Assembly (NCBI RefSeq): GCF_009917485.1
Contig: NZ_QZDT01000034.1
Span: forward strand, 1-44,718
DNA length: 44,718 nucleotides
Source: Parablautia muri
GTDB lineage: Bacteria; Bacillota; Clostridia; Lachnospirales; Lachnospiraceae
Direction: 5' to 3'
Part shown: positions 19,068 to 27,281 of the stretch, piece after piece
Numbering within the stretch: position 1 is the first letter of the stretch
How the letters are laid out: each line of letters begins with the position of its first letter
Made by a program: the position numbers and the translations under genes
Notes under the pieces: model-generated
What the model was told of the DNA's origin: nothing
The model's database searches: none
Seen by the model: the letters and a program-made list of their open reading frames with translations, nothing else

Positions 19068-20402
19068 ATGGCTGAAAATAAAAAACCCATTGTGGCGATT
19101 GTAGGGCGGCCTAATGTGGGGAAATCAACACTGTTTAATGCGCTGGCAAAACAGCGGATTTCCATTGTAAAGGATACGCCGGGCATCACCAGGGACAGGA
19201 TTTATGCGGATGTGACATGGCTTGATAAGGCTTTTACCCTGATTGATACAGGAGGAATCGAACCGGAGAGCCGTGATATCATTTTATCCCAAATGCGGGA
19301 ACAGGCGCAGATTGCCATAGATACGGCGGATGTTATTATTTTTATGGTAGATGTAAAGCAGGGGATGGTGGACGCGGATTCCAAGGTGGCGGATATGCTG
19401 CGCCGCTCCCATAAGCCGGTTATACTTGTTGTAAATAAAGTGGACAACTTTGATAAGTATATGGCGGATACTTACGAATTTTATAACCTTGGAATAGGAG
19501 ACCCCCATCCGATTTCCGCCTCTGGCAGACTTGGAATCGGGGATATGTTAGATGTGGTGGTAGACTATTTTGAGGATAGTGAAGGCGCGGATGAGGAAGA
19601 TACGCGGACACGAATTGCCATTGTGGGTAAACCCAATGTAGGTAAATCTTCACTGATCAATAAGCTGATTGGGGAAAACCGCCTGATTGTTTCCGATATA
19701 GCGGGAACTACCAGGGATGCCGTGGATACGCCGGTCGTTCATAACGGAAAAGAATATATTTTTATTGACACGGCAGGACTTCGGCGCAAAAATAAGATAA
19801 AAGAGGAATTAGAGCACTTCATGATCGTCCGGACAGTGGGGGCCATTGAACGCTCGGACATTGTGATTTTAGTGATTGATGCGGTGGAAGGTGTGACAGA
19901 ACAGGACGCCAAGATTGCAGGTATTGCCCACGACCGGGGAAAAGCGGTGATCATTGCGGTAAATAAATGGGACGCCATCGAAAAGAATAACAAGACGGTG
20001 AATCAGTACACGGCAAGGGTGCGGGAAATTTTATCTTACATGCCTTATGCGGAAATCACCTTTATCTCGGCGCTTACAGGACAGAGACTTCCCAAGCTTT
20101 ATGATCTGATTGATGTAATCAGCGAAAACCATTCCATGCGGATATCAACAGGTGTGCTCAATGAGATTATGAGCGAGGCGGTGGCCCTTCAACAGCCTCC
20201 TTCAGATAAGGGGAAACGGCTGCGGCTTTATTACATCACCCAGGTAGGGGTGAAGCCGCCCACTTTTGTGATTTTCGTCAATGACAAAGAGCTGATGCAT
20301 TTTTCTTACACCAGATATATAGAAAATAAAATACGGGAGGCATTTGGCTTCAGGGGAACGCCTCTTAGGTTTTTGATCAGGGAAAGGAGGGAAAAGAAAT
20401 AG
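19068..20402 (+). CDS. der: ribosome biogenesis GTPase Der (EngA)
   Basis: An essential double GTPase that acts in maturation of the 50S ribosomal subunit. Two tandem G domains: the first with P-loop GRPNVGKST (11-19), DTGG and NKVD; the second with GKPNVGKSS (about 186-194), DTAGL and NKWD. A C-terminal KH-like domain ends in GTPLRFLIRERREKK. The 444-residue length is typical. The start is fixed by an in-frame stop directly before the ATG, although the nearest aaagga is 14 bases away. The stop is one base before plsY. Confidence 0.97.
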   Translation: MAENKKPIVAIVGRPNVGKSTLFNALAKQRISIVKDTPGITRDRIYADVTWLDKAFTLIDTGGIEPESRDIILSQMREQAQIAIDTADVIIFMVDVKQGMVDADSKVADMLRRSHKPVILVVNKVDNFDKYMADTYEFYNLGIGDPHPISASGRLGIGDMLDVVVDYFEDSEGADEEDTRTRIAIVGKPNVGKSSLINKLIGENRLIVSDIAGTTRDAVDTPVVHNGKEYIFIDTAGLRRKNKIKEELEHFMIVRTVGAIERSDIVILVIDAVEGVTEQDAKIAGIAHDRGKAVIIAVNKWDAIEKNNKTVNQYTARVREILSYMPYAEITFISALTGQRLPKLYDLIDVISENHSMRISTGVLNEIMSEAVALQQPPSDKGKRLRLYYITQVGVKPPTFVIFVNDKELMHFSYTRYIENKIREAFGFRGTPLRFLIRERREKK

Positions 20403-20403
20403 G

Positions 20404-21060
20404 ATGGAACGATTGATTTGTTTGATCATTGGTTATGTGTTTGGTATGTTTCAGACTGCATTTATCTATGGGAAAATGCATGGGATCGATATCAGGGAGC
20501 ATGGCAGCGGAAATGCGGGAACCACCAATACCCTTCGGGTATTCGGCACGAAGGCAGGTTTGATTGTTCTTGTGGGGGACATTTTAAAATGCATTTTGGC
20601 GATTGTGGTAAGCGGTATGCTTTTTGGTTTTTCTCATCCGAATGAAGTTTATCTTTTAAAGCTGTATGCGGCTTGCGGCGCTATTTTAGGGCATAATTTT
20701 CCTTTCTACCTGAAATTTAAAGGAGGTAAGGGAATTGCGGCAACGGCCGGACTTATTTTGTCCTTCCATCCGGCTTTTCTGCCTATGGGGGTTCTTATTT
20801 TTTTCAGTGTATTTTTCATAACCCACTATGTTTCTTTAGGGTCATTGCTGGTTTATGCCGGGCTTATGATTGAGATGGTAGTGGTAGGCCAGCTTGGTAT
20901 GTTTGGATCTTCCCAGGCAGTGCTGACAGAGATGTATGTACTCACGGCGTTTCTTACCATACTGGCTTATTATAAGCACCGGGAGAATATCAAGCGATTG
21001 CTGGCAGGGCAGGAAAAAAAGACTTTCCTGACGAAAAAAAGCGAGCAATTTGAAAAATAA
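20404..21060 (+). CDS. plsY: glycerol-3-phosphate acyltransferase PlsY
   Basis: An integral membrane enzyme that moves an acyl group from acyl-phosphate to sn-glycerol 3-phosphate, the first step of phospholipid synthesis. The 218-residue protein has several membrane segments and the conserved loops HGSGNAGTTN, GHNFPFYLKFKGGKG and the C-terminal YYKHRENIKRLLAG. The ATG is one base after the der stop; aaggagg at 20384-20390 lies inside der. gpsA, which makes its glycerol 3-phosphate substrate, follows, so the two form a lipid-precursor pair. Confidence 0.95.
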   Translation: MERLICLIIGYVFGMFQTAFIYGKMHGIDIREHGSGNAGTTNTLRVFGTKAGLIVLVGDILKCILAIVVSGMLFGFSHPNEVYLLKLYAACGAILGHNFPFYLKFKGGKGIAATAGLILSFHPAFLPMGVLIFFSVFFITHYVSLGSLLVYAGLMIEMVVVGQLGMFGSSQAVLTEMYVLTAFLTILAYYKHRENIKRLLAGQEKKTFLTKKSEQFEK

Positions 21061-21141
21061 AAATTTGTGTGGATTTATGTTTGGCGATAACCCTACGTTA
21101 TTTAAAGTACGTTGCGGTTACCATCAGGAATGGGGATTAAA

Positions 21142-22179
21142 ATGGCAAAAATAGGTATAATTGGAGCAGGCAGCTGGGGATGTGCGCTGGCCTGGCTTCT
21201 GCATAACAATGGTAATCAGGTAACGGTATGGTCCATTATGGAAGATGAAGTGAGCATGTTAAAAAACTGCCATGAGCATAAGGATAAGCTGCCCGGCGTG
21301 ATTCTCCCAAAGGAGATGGAATTTACCACAGATTTAGAAAGCGTTGCTGCGGATAAGGATGTGCTTGTGCTTGCAGTACCTTCCCCTTTTACCAGAAGCA
21401 CGGCGGGTAAAATGGCGCCCTTAATCAAAGAGGGGCAAAAAATCGTTAACGTGGCCAAAGGAATTGAGGATTCCACCCTTATGACGCTGTCCGAAATTAT
21501 TGAACAGGAGATTCCACAGGCGGATGTAGTGGTACTTTCAGGCCCATCCCACGCGGAGGAGGTAGGAAAGGGGATTCCCACCACAATTGTAGTAGGGGCT
21601 AAAAGGAAGGACACCGCCGAATATATGCAAGGCCTGTTTATGAGTCAGGTATTCCGGGTGTATACCAGCTCGGATGTGCTGGGGATTGAGTTAGGCGCGG
21701 CACTGAAAAATGTAGTGGCCTTAGCGGCAGGCATGGCGGACGGTTTAGGGTATGGAGATAACACGAAAGCTGCGCTTATCACAAGAGGTATTGCTGAGAT
21801 TGCAAGGCTTGGCATCAGCATGGGAGGAAGGATCGAAACCTTTTATGGTCTGACAGGAATTGGGGATTTGATTGTTACCTGCGCCTCCATGCATTCCAGA
21901 AACCGGAAAGCCGGTATTTTGATTGGAAAGGGGGCCACCATGGAAGAAGCCATGAATCAGGTAAAAATGGTGGTGGAAGGCGTATATTCCGCTAAGGCAG
22001 GTTATGCCCTGGCGCAGAAATACCAGGTGAATGTCCCTATTATAGAGCAGGTAAATAAGATCTTATTTGAAGGCATGCCGGCAGCACAGGCGGTGAGCGA
22101 GCTGATGCTCCGTGATAAAAAGGTGGAAAATATTGACTTAAGGCAGTTATATCAAAATAGTGTAGAAATTCCATGGTGA
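21142..22179 (+). CDS. gpsA: NAD(P)-dependent glycerol-3-phosphate dehydrogenase
   Basis: Reduces dihydroxyacetone phosphate to sn-glycerol 3-phosphate, the substrate of PlsY encoded just upstream. The N-terminal Rossmann motif is GAGSWGCALA. NVAKGIE and LSGPSHAEEV follow. The catalytic lysine is in ALKNVVALAAG, and the C-terminal substrate domain has LTGIGDLIVTC and SRNR. I place the start at ATG 21142 (MAKIGIIG, 345 residues); upstream in-frame codons from 21112 lack a spaced ribosome binding site. Confidence 0.95.
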   Translation: MAKIGIIGAGSWGCALAWLLHNNGNQVTVWSIMEDEVSMLKNCHEHKDKLPGVILPKEMEFTTDLESVAADKDVLVLAVPSPFTRSTAGKMAPLIKEGQKIVNVAKGIEDSTLMTLSEIIEQEIPQADVVVLSGPSHAEEVGKGIPTTIVVGAKRKDTAEYMQGLFMSQVFRVYTSSDVLGIELGAALKNVVALAAGMADGLGYGDNTKAALITRGIAEIARLGISMGGRIETFYGLTGIGDLIVTCASMHSRNRKAGILIGKGATMEEAMNQVKMVVEGVYSAKAGYALAQKYQVNVPIIEQVNKILFEGMPAAQAVSELMLRDKKVENIDLRQLYQNSVEIPW

Positions 22180-22208
22180 GAAGAATAGGTCATTTCAAAA
22201 ATTGACCG

Positions 22209-22282
22209 GATGGCCGTAAACCACTTTTGATAGATTGGCCATCTGCACGCTTTAGGCTTGCTTCGGGCCAGCCTATGAAAAA
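22209..22282 (+). other. hairpin-rich spacer between gpsA and moxR
   Basis: In 22180-22366 I see no gene. gatggcc ... ggccatc and taggct ... agccta form two small hairpins without T tracts. The stretch near 22303-22320 (gccgactataataaaacg) faintly resembles repeat family 1. Confidence 0.35.
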
Positions 22283-22366
22283 CGTCTTTAGGAAATGTGA
22301 TTAAGGCAGCCGACTATAATAAAACGGCATAAGTAAAGAGCACGAGGGTGCAGAAATGAGGTTAGG

Positions 22367-23179
22367 ATGAGCGAACAATTTATTAGCACAAATGATTATG
22401 TGGCGTCTGAACAGCTTATGGCAAGCGTGAACGTGGCGATTGCCCTGCAAAAACCACTTCTGATCAAGGGGGAACCGGGAACCGGAAAGACCATGCTGGC
22501 ACAGGCGGTTGCTAATTCTCTTGGTAAAAAGCTGATTATCTGGAATATCAAGTCAACTACAAAAGCCCAGGACGGTCTTTACATGTATGATACCATACAG
22601 AGACTGTATGACGGACAGTTTGGAGAGGCAGGAGTGGATGACATTGCCCATTATATTAAATTGGGAAAATTAGGAGAAGCCTTTGAGTCGGATGAACAGG
22701 TTATTTTGCTGATTGATGAAATTGACAAGGCCGATTTGGAATTTCCCAATGACCTTTTGTGGGAGCTTGACCAGATGGAGTTTTATATTTATGAGACCAA
22801 GCGCACCGTCAAGGCAAAGCAGCGGCCTATTGTAATTATTACTTCCAATGCGGAAAAGGAACTTCCGGACGCTTTCTTAAGGAGATGTATTTTCCATTAC
22901 ATAGACTTCCCGGATGAAGTCTTGATGGAGGAGATTGTAAGAACCCACTATCCGAATGTGGAGGACAAGCTTTTAAAGAATGCTATGGACGTATTCTACC
23001 AGATTAGAAGTCTCAGGGACATTCGTAAAAAACCCAGCACTTCGGAACTGATCGACTGGATCAATGCCTTGCAGATTGGCGGGATACCAGCGGAGGATAT
23101 ACGGGCAAAACTGCCTTTTGTAGGGGTGGTTGTGAAAAAGGATGAAGACCTTGAGACTGTGCGGACGAAACTGGATTAG
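22367..23179 (+). CDS. MoxR-type AAA+ ATPase
   Basis: A 270-residue AAA+ protein. Walker A GEPGTGKT is at 35-42, Walker B LLIDEIDKAD near 116-125, sensor 1 in VIITSNAEKELPDAFLRRC, and the arginine finger region is in LRRC. MoxR ATPases work as chaperones with VWA proteins to activate or assemble metal enzymes or other complexes. The next gene encodes such a VWA partner, and the two probably form one module. The target is unknown. The start ATG follows gagg at 22358-22361. Confidence 0.9.
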   Translation: MSEQFISTNDYVASEQLMASVNVAIALQKPLLIKGEPGTGKTMLAQAVANSLGKKLIIWNIKSTTKAQDGLYMYDTIQRLYDGQFGEAGVDDIAHYIKLGKLGEAFESDEQVILLIDEIDKADLEFPNDLLWELDQMEFYIYETKRTVKAKQRPIVIITSNAEKELPDAFLRRCIFHYIDFPDEVLMEEIVRTHYPNVEDKLLKNAMDVFYQIRSLRDIRKKPSTSELIDWINALQIGGIPAEDIRAKLPFVGVVVKKDEDLETVRTKLD

Positions 23180-23203
23180 GCAGCAATCTTCGTTTGGATT
23201 TGT

Positions 23204-23229
23204 GATTTCGCAGAGCGGAATCATAGAGG
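23204..23229 (+). repeat. interspersed repeat family 4, copy A
   Basis: gatttcgcagagcggaatca plus tagagg. It differs at only two positions from 24597-24622. The core forms a small hairpin around aga. It lies between moxR and the VWA gene, just before an accggc/gccggt hairpin. Confidence 0.6.
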
Positions 23230-23285
23230 GAGCGTAACAAATTCATACCGGCGTTTTATGGCCGGTGTCAGTATGGGAGACGAAA

Positions 23286-24491
23286 ATGTTTTCAACTTTT
23301 TTTTATACCTGTAAAGCAAAAGGCCTTGCAATCACTTTGAGCGAATGGCTGACTTTGCAGGAGGCATTGGACAAAGGGCTTTGCAACAGCAGTCTGACGG
23401 AATTTTATTATCTGGCAAGAATGATTCTGGTCAAAAGCGAAACGGATTTTGATAAATTTGATATGGCTTTTGAGGAAACCTTTAAGGGAATCATGTCGGA
23501 GAATGAAATCTCGAAAAATATGATGAAGTGGCTGGATAAATCCGAGTTGATTGATATGGTAGATGAAGAAGAACGTTACCGTATGAACGAGCAGGACGGT
23601 ATTCAGTTTATAGATAAAGATGAGGTAGAGGCCAAATTTAAAGAAAGGCTGCGGGACCAGGATAGCGAGCACAACGGAGGGAGCTTCTGGATTGGCAGTA
23701 TGGGTAAGACTGCCTTTGGAAATATGGGCGGTTTTATGGGTGGAATCAGAGTGGGAGGCACCACAGGATATCAAAGCGCATTCCAGGTAATAGGCGCCCG
23801 CAAGTACAGGGATTTCAGGGATGACAGGATGCTTGACAACCGCCAGTTTCAGTTAGCCTTCAGGAAACTGCGCCAGTTTTCATCAAGACTGGATATCCCG
23901 AAAACGGAATTGGACATAGACGGCACCATTGATAAAACCTGCAACAACGGCGGCTATTTACAGATTGTCATGGATAAACCACGCAAAAATGCGGTAAAGC
24001 TCCTGCTTTTAATGGATTCGGGAGGAACCATGATTCCTTTTAGTGCCCTGCTGAATGAGCTGTTCCAGGCGGTGCATAAATCCAACCACTATAAAGATGT
24101 AAAAACCTATTATTTTCACAACTGTATTTATTCCAAGCTTTATAAAACGCCGGAATGTGAAAATGGAGACTGGATTGACACGGAATGGATGTTCCGCAAC
24201 CTGGATAGTGATTATAAGGTGATTGTGGTGGGAGATGCCGCCATGGCGCCGGAGGAGCTTTACTCCGAAAGCGGGAACTACAGAGGTCCAAACGGCGGGC
24301 TTGCCGGCTGGGAATGGTTACAGCTCCTAAAGCGCCACTATAAAAAGGTGGTGTGGCTGAATCCTAAAATGGCGCCGGGCCATGCGCCCTGGCGTGAGGC
24401 GGAGACGGCAATCAAGGGTTTGTTTCCCATGTATAAGCTGACGGTGGACGGCTTAAACCAGGCTATGATAAAGCTTATGTTAAATAAATAG
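23286..24491 (+). CDS. VWA domain protein (CoxE-like), MoxR partner
   Basis: A 401-residue protein. The N-terminal helical half (1-150) ends in a glycine-rich stretch (GNMGGFMGGIRVGG), and the C-terminal VWA domain is about 235-400. The metal-site motif usually DxSxS reads DSGGT (D244), so the first serine is glycine; later conserved positions include VVGDAAMAP and WLNP. The family works with MoxR ATPases, encoded directly upstream. I choose ATG 23286 (gggag six bases upstream) over GTG 23265. Clients of this MoxR-VWA pair in anaerobes are not known to me. Confidence 0.85.
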   Translation: MFSTFFYTCKAKGLAITLSEWLTLQEALDKGLCNSSLTEFYYLARMILVKSETDFDKFDMAFEETFKGIMSENEISKNMMKWLDKSELIDMVDEEERYRMNEQDGIQFIDKDEVEAKFKERLRDQDSEHNGGSFWIGSMGKTAFGNMGGFMGGIRVGGTTGYQSAFQVIGARKYRDFRDDRMLDNRQFQLAFRKLRQFSSRLDIPKTELDIDGTIDKTCNNGGYLQIVMDKPRKNAVKLLLLMDSGGTMIPFSALLNELFQAVHKSNHYKDVKTYYFHNCIYSKLYKTPECENGDWIDTEWMFRNLDSDYKVIVVGDAAMAPEELYSESGNYRGPNGGLAGWEWLQLLKRHYKKVVWLNPKMAPGHAPWREAETAIKGLFPMYKLTVDGLNQAMIKLMLNK

Positions 24492-24584
24492 CGTGAGAAG
24501 AACTTCTAAAGCTCGCGCCATAGGACGCTTCGCTAAGAAGTTCTAAGTCTCACGCCAGAGAATGCCCAAAAGACGGGCATTCTC
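24491..24584 (+). other. structured leader element A upstream of tyrS
   Basis: The outer stem gcgtgaga (24491-24498) pairs with tctcacgc (24548-24555). The inner stem agaacttct (24499-24507) pairs with agaagttct (24536-24544). A following hairpin, gagaatgccc (24558-24567) with gggcattctc (24575-24584), leads to cgcaca. Its architecture is repeated in element B. Confidence 0.7.
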
Positions 24585-24596
24585 CGCACAGATTGA

Positions 24597-24622
24597 GATT
24601 CCGCAGAGCGGAATCATGGAGG
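24597..24622 (+). repeat. interspersed repeat family 4, copy B
   Basis: gattccgc (24597-24604) pairs with gcggaatc (24608-24615), then atggagg. It is the near-identical copy of 23204-23229. Confidence 0.6.
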
Positions 24623-24624
24623 TT

Positions 24625-24663
24625 AGATTGAAAAATCATCCTGGCGGCTGATTTTATCAATCT
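24625..24663 (+). other. long hairpin between elements A and B
   Basis: agattga (24625-24631) pairs with tcaatct (24657-24663), and aaaatca (24632-24638) with tgatttt (24649-24655), with one bulged A. No T tract follows. Confidence 0.6.
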
Positions 24664-24710
24664 TCTATTTAAGCAGTATCGCAAGCAGGCTTACGATATG
24701 CATGGGGATT

Positions 24711-24816
24711 AGTGTGAAGAAAAGTTCTAAGCCCGCAAAAAATGCAGGCTAAGAACTTTTAAGGTTTGCAAGCAAACATCTTCACACTTAGAAGAATGCC
24801 CTGACGGTCATTCTTC
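24711..24816 (+). other. structured leader element B upstream of tyrS
   Basis: The outer stem agtgtgaaga (24711-24720) pairs with tcttcacact (24779-24788). Inside are a long hairpin, aaaagttct (from 24720) with agaactttt (24752-24760) extended by agcc/ggct, and a small gtttgc/gcaaac hairpin (24764-24777). The next hairpin gaagaatg/cattcttc (24791-24816) leads to cgcaca, as in element A. No T-box consensus (TGGNACCGCG-like) is visible. Confidence 0.7.
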
Positions 24817-24885
24817 GCACAATGTTTGTGCCGAGAAGCAACATGCCTGGAAGTGTAAGAACGTGATATAGGGAGGAAGTAAAAA

Positions 24886-26109
24886 ATGACGATTTTTGAT
24901 GAATTAAAAGCCAGAGGACTTTTGGCGCAGCTTACGGATGAGGAGGAGATAAAGGAGCTGATCAACAATGGAAAAGCTACCTTTTATATTGGATTTGACC
25001 CTACGGCGGATTCTCTGCATGTGGGACATTTCATGGCGCTTTGCCTGATGAAGCGGCTGCAGATGGCGGGAAATAAGCCCATTGCACTGATTGGCGGAGG
25101 CACCGGCATGGTTGGCGACCCGTCCGGCAGAAGCGATATGCGCAGCATGATGACAAAGGAAATGATTGACCATAACTGTGAGTGCTTTAAAAAGCAGATG
25201 AGCCGTTTCATTGACTTTTCCGAGGGAAAGGCTCTGATGGTGAACAATGCACAGTGGCTTCTTGATTTAAATTATATTGAATTTCTAAGGGACGTGGGGC
25301 CTCATTTTTCGGTCAACAGAATGCTCAGTGCAGAGTGCTACAAGCAGAGGATGGAGAAGGGCTTAAGCTTTTTGGAATTTAACTACATGATTATGCAGAG
25401 CTATGATTTTTATGAGTTGTTTCAGCGCTACGGCTGTAACATGCAGTTTGGCGGGGACGACCAGTGGAGCAATATGTTAGGCGGCACAGAGCTGATTCGG
25501 AGAAAGCTTGGGAAAGATGCCTACGCAATGACCATTACCCTTCTGCTGAATTCGGAAGGAAAGAAAATGGGCAAGACACAAAAGGGGGCCGTATGGCTTG
25601 ACCCCAACAAGACCAGTCCTTTTGAGTTTTACCAGTACTGGAGAAATGTGGCGGATGCGGATGTGCTCAGATGCATGCGGATGCTGACCTTTTTACCGGT
25701 GGAAGAAATTGACGAGATGGATAAATGGGAAGGCAGCCAGTTAAATCAGGCAAAAGAAATCCTGGCTTTTGAGCTTACTAAGCTGGTTCATGGGGAAGAA
25801 GAAGCTTCAAGAGCCCAGGAAAGCGCAAGAGCGCTGTTTGGCGCAGGGGTAGCGGCGGATATGCCTACCACGGAGCTGAAAGAGGAAGATTTTACGGAAG
25901 GGATGATTGACCTGATTTCCGTTTTGTGCAAGGCTGGTCTGGTGCAGAGCCGTTCGGAGGGAAGACGCGCCATTGAGCAGGGCGGCGTAACCTTTGGAAA
26001 CGATAAAATTACAGATGTGAAAGCTGCTTTCGGCAAGGATGCCTTTGCAGGTGAGGGCGTGATTGTAAAAAGAGGAAAAAAGAACTTTCGCAAGCTTATT
26101 TTGAAATAG
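24886..26109 (+). CDS. tyrS: tyrosyl-tRNA synthetase
   Basis: Charges tRNA-Tyr. A class I synthetase of 407 residues. HVGH is at 45-48, GDPSGR follows, tyrosine-binding residues lie around YMIMQSYDFYELF and QFGGDDQW, and the KMSKS-type loop is KMGKT (227-231). A C-terminal S4 RNA-binding domain (about 345-405) contains SRSEGRRAIEQGGV. The start ATG has gggaggaag just upstream. Its leader (24492-24885) is unusually structured and holds a duplicated fold, which suggests RNA-level control; tyrS in Firmicutes is often T-box controlled, but I see no T-box here. Confidence 0.97.
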   Translation: MTIFDELKARGLLAQLTDEEEIKELINNGKATFYIGFDPTADSLHVGHFMALCLMKRLQMAGNKPIALIGGGTGMVGDPSGRSDMRSMMTKEMIDHNCECFKKQMSRFIDFSEGKALMVNNAQWLLDLNYIEFLRDVGPHFSVNRMLSAECYKQRMEKGLSFLEFNYMIMQSYDFYELFQRYGCNMQFGGDDQWSNMLGGTELIRRKLGKDAYAMTITLLLNSEGKKMGKTQKGAVWLDPNKTSPFEFYQYWRNVADADVLRCMRMLTFLPVEEIDEMDKWEGSQLNQAKEILAFELTKLVHGEEEASRAQESARALFGAGVAADMPTTELKEEDFTEGMIDLISVLCKAGLVQSRSEGRRAIEQGGVTFGNDKITDVKAAFGKDAFAGEGVIVKRGKKNFRKLILK

Positions 26110-26265
26110 TTAAAAAATTTCCTCTCGGCCCCATTTAACCGTTCCTCTCCGGAACATGTTCCCATGGAATGTGTTCTCTCGGACTTTGCAGCAAATGTAA
26201 AGCCTTGGGGTGGACGGATATTGTCAGAATATGCAACTAAGCTGTAAACTTGTAATGGTTTGGAG

Positions 26266-26335
26266 CATGGAAATCAATTTTCAAAGGTGTTTTTGCTTTG
26301 CCAGCACACGGCGTTTTTGAAAATTGATTTCCGTG
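26266..26335 (+). other. 20-bp hairpin upstream of YgjP-like gene
   Basis: 26266-26285 pairs with 26316-26335 over 20 bp with a single G-U pair; the inner 17 bp (26269-26285/26316-26332) are perfect. The loop is 30 bases. There is no T tract. It lies about 50 bases before the gene start, in a spacer (26110-26386) with no other feature I can name. Confidence 0.65.
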
Positions 26336-26386
26336 GGTTTGGATAGATGACAATTTTAGGGGCAGTTGGAAATAGGGAGGTTTCAA

Positions 26387-27076
26387 TTGCAGTATCAATT
26401 GCTGAGAAGTAAAAGAAAGTCTATTGCCATCTCTTTTGACAGGGATGGCAATCTTGTTGTGAAGGCGCCTTTATGGGTGGAAAGATATGAAATAGACAAA
26501 TTTGTGGAATCCAAGCGGGAGTGGATCCTGACAACATCTGTGCGGCTTCAAAATGCAAGAGAAAAAGAAGCGGCTAATCGCTTACGGCTTGAAAACGGTG
26601 ATGAACTGTATTATTTGGGAGAAAAGAGAGTTTTGACCGTTGTAAGAGAAGAAAGAAGCCGGGCAAGGATAAAGAACGTGTGCGGTCATCTGATTATGAC
26701 GGTTCCTTATGAGGCAGACTATGCTTATAAGCAGGAGCAGCTGGAAAAATGGTACAGAAAAGAAGCTCTTTCTGTTTTTAAGGAAAAAGCCCAGGAGTTT
26801 GCGGAAAATATAGGAGTGAGCTTTAAAGACATTCACATTAAAGATCAAAAGAGCCGCTGGGGGAGCTGCAGCAGTAAAGGAAATTTGAATTTTAACTGGC
26901 GCATTTTAATGGCGCCGGAACCGGTCTGCGATTATGTGATTATCCATGAGCTGTGCCATCTTGTGTACATGGACCATTCGGCGAATTTCTGGCGGCTGGT
27001 GGAACAACATTGTCCTTTTTACAGCCAGTATAAAAAATGGCTTCGGGATAATGCGGGCCTTCTTTACAAATTTTAA
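26387..27076 (+). CDS. YgjP-like zinc metalloprotease (DUF45/M48-related)
   Basis: A 229-residue protein of the YgjP/DUF45 family. It has the signature SRWGSCSSKGNLNFNW, then the zinc site HELCHLVYMDH (H187, E188, H191, with H197 the likely third ligand). The N-terminal half is a beta-rich domain. Members are presumed metal-dependent peptidases; the substrate is unknown. I place the start at TTG 26387, six bases after gggagg (26375-26380); the upstream TTG 26366 has a poorer site. Confidence 0.85.
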   Translation: MQYQLLRSKRKSIAISFDRDGNLVVKAPLWVERYEIDKFVESKREWILTTSVRLQNAREKEAANRLRLENGDELYYLGEKRVLTVVREERSRARIKNVCGHLIMTVPYEADYAYKQEQLEKWYRKEALSVFKEKAQEFAENIGVSFKDIHIKDQKSRWGSCSSKGNLNFNWRILMAPEPVCDYVIIHELCHLVYMDHSANFWRLVEQHCPFYSQYKKWLRDNAGLLYKF

Positions 27077-27186
27077 ACCGTTTTTCAGATGAAGCATTTC
27101 GGATGGTGATAATTTAGCCTCGAATCTCTGAAGGCGGATTTGATGACAGCTTGGACAAAGGCGGATGCTACGGATTTTATAAATAT

Positions 27187-27215
27187 GAATAAATTTCTCC
27201 GACTTTACATACATT
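27187..27215 (+). promoter_or_regulatory. sigma-E-type sporulation promoter for spoIVA
   Basis: The -35 gaataaa (27187-27193), a 14-base spacer and the -10 catacatt (27208-27215) match the sigma-E pattern KMATATT-N14-CATACANT, with a perfect -10. spoIVA is a classic sigma-E gene in Bacillus and Clostridia. Confidence 0.7.
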
Positions 27216-27281
27216 TAATTAAATATGGAAGGGGTAGGCCAACGCCTTTGACTGTGGGGTGTTGGCAGCATGGAGGAGTTT

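Noticed and set aside
24491-24885. Tyrosine T-box riboswitch
   Set aside because: The conserved T-box sequence (TGGNACCGCG-like) and a convincing specifier loop are not seen, despite the strong folding.
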